From Limnomonas spitsbergensis (lineage: Eukaryota; Chlorophyta; Chlorophyceae; Chlamydomonadales), in NCBI GenBank assembly GCA_037349105.1, contig JAYJMM010000032.1, forward strand, positions 558,001-622,000: a stretch of 64,000 nucleotides of DNA, written 5' to 3'. The position numbers were made by a program, and so were the translations under genes. The stretch's first letter is position 1, and each line of letters begins with the position of its first letter. Positions 62,903 to 64,000 of the stretch are shown piece after piece. The notes beneath the pieces were generated by a model that saw only the letters and a list, made by a program, of their open reading frames with translations, was not told where the DNA came from and did no database searches.

Positions 62903-64000
62903 AACCTGTGCGCTTCAAAGTCTTAACCCTTATCAAGGACTGAAGTACTTTGGGGGGGGGCAAGCAGCCACGCTAGCGGGCCCAGAAGGTTCAGCATCCA
63001 TCCCGCACGGTTGTAAAATATTGGGTGGTTTTCATCCGGCCCTTGGAAATTAGCAATGGCAACAGCGTAGCTAAAACACTCATATCAAGTGGAAGCAAGC
63101 CTAGGGGATGCTGGTACTTGACTGATCTTCACCCTGAAGACTGGTCTAAACCCTTAATTGAGCACTGGTCTTTACTCTTATGTTGGTTTAAAGCATTTAC
63201 CCTAAACACTGGTCTAAACCCTAACTCAGGTGTGAACCCCACACAGGTATCAACCCTGAACCCTGGTCTTAACCCTCAACCCTAAACACTTGACCCTGGA
63301 ACTTGACTTTTTTTGTGAAACTGCACTCTCCCTCGACAGCAGTGAGCATTCCAGGCATCTTCCTTGATGCTCGAAAGCACCACTGTGACCGACCCGCTGC
63401 CTTGTGAATCCCCTTCAGGCGACCCTGTCGTATGGCCTCCATCGAAGACGGTCTTTAACCTGTCAGGGTCCCATGCAGCATGCTTCCCTGTGTTACCCTT
63501 AACCCTATCACTGACAATCTTAACCCTGTCTGGGCCTCCTATGGCATGCTGTGTAAAACAGAAACTGCCCGGGCCTCCTGCGCAGTGCTGTGCTGAGTAA
63601 ATTCCTTACGGTGGATGAATAAAGTAGCTGAGTTTCAGTCAACGTAATTGCAAGGCAAATTCAGCTACTTACCAGTGAGGGACCGTAAGTACTTACACAA
63701 TTTATGAATAAAGGCGCAATTCAATTGCACAGCACTGCACCTGCGGCATGCGATGTAGTGCTTCCCAGTGGATGCAAAGTCCCGCTGATCCATAGCGTCA
63801 AACCGCTTTCGGATGCCATGGAGCTTACCAAGCGCTCTTAGCAGGCATCCCCTCGGCAATCCTCCCCCCTTATCTGATTCAACTGTCCACCATATTGGCG
63901 CAGGCCGCGCTGTTTCCTCAACCCTCTCGTGCCCCCCACATAGCGACGTGTCATTTCCCCCCTGCGCCACCACCGTTGTACCCCCTGTACTTTCACATCA
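62903..64000. other. LIL3 downstream intron or flank, no exon seen
   Basis: Contains CCCTAAACACTGGTCTAAAC-like degenerate repeats at 63150-63300 and a MITE at 63583-63737. The expected ELLNGR-helix exon of LIL3 was not found. Confidence 0.4.
63583..63737. mobile_element. CAGTGCTGTGC MITE, copy 4
   Basis: A 155-bp element with ends CAGTGCTGTGCTGAG and ATTGCACAGCACTG. The interior contains AAGTAGCTGAGTTTCAGTCA and, inverted, AAATTCAGCTACTTACC, so the element has extended internal symmetry. Confidence 0.8.

Overview
The window is nuclear DNA of a eukaryote, most likely a unicellular chlorophyte green alga. The reasons are GT-AG introns in every recognisable host gene, GC-rich exons, a LIL3 light-harvesting-like gene with a transit peptide, a plant-type peroxin 14, and a TGTAA polyadenylation motif 3' of the profilin gene. 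The species cannot be named from sequence alone. Exon models below were built by hand from splice sites, reading phase and protein-family motifs.

Layout. 1-5010: two large minisatellites, an ~80-bp G-run unit (1-2520) and an ~36-bp C-run unit (3355-5010). 5888-7649 (-): 5' part of a type II membrane, sulfotransferase-like gene. 8-10 kb: degenerate repeats. 10770-14580 (+): ornithine decarboxylase. 15.1-16.9 kb: a cluster of terminal-inverted-repeat elements. 17624-21105 (-): HDHD3-like HAD hydrolase. 22.7-23.3 kb: LINE and TIR-element fragments. 24479-28865 (-): PEX14. 29173-30262 (+): 5'-truncated non-LTR element with a restriction-like endonuclease domain. 32843-33468 (+): profilin, complete in three exons. 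35395-37518 (-): 5'-truncated LINE. 38707-57891 (-): a 19.2-kb Ty3-type retroelement. 60926 to beyond the window (+): LIL3.

The retroelement is the main discovery. Its sense strand is minus. It has a 2208-codon gag/protease ORF overlapping, in the +1 frame, a pol ORF of more than 3000 codons. Pol encodes a PHD-like finger, two zinc knuckles, reverse transcriptase, RNase H, a DNMT3-like cytosine-5 methyltransferase, a DDE integrase and a C-terminal PHD finger. Its terminal repeats are split: B at the 5' end and A'-gc-B-A at the 3' end. This resembles the split direct repeats of PAT/Kangaroo elements, yet the termini are TG...CA with a 4-bp target duplication AGTT. Just inside the 5' repeat is a 24-nt sequence perfectly complementary to part of that repeat, consistent with self-priming. 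The repeat copies appear identical and both ORFs are open, so the insertion is young.

The host genes are unrelated housekeeping genes: polyamine synthesis, peroxisome import, actin regulation, a chlorophyll-pathway membrane protein and a phosphatase-like protein. They do not form a pathway. Their introns hold MITEs, tandem repeats and partial copies of neighbouring exon ends, which suggests frequent local duplication at exon-intron junctions.
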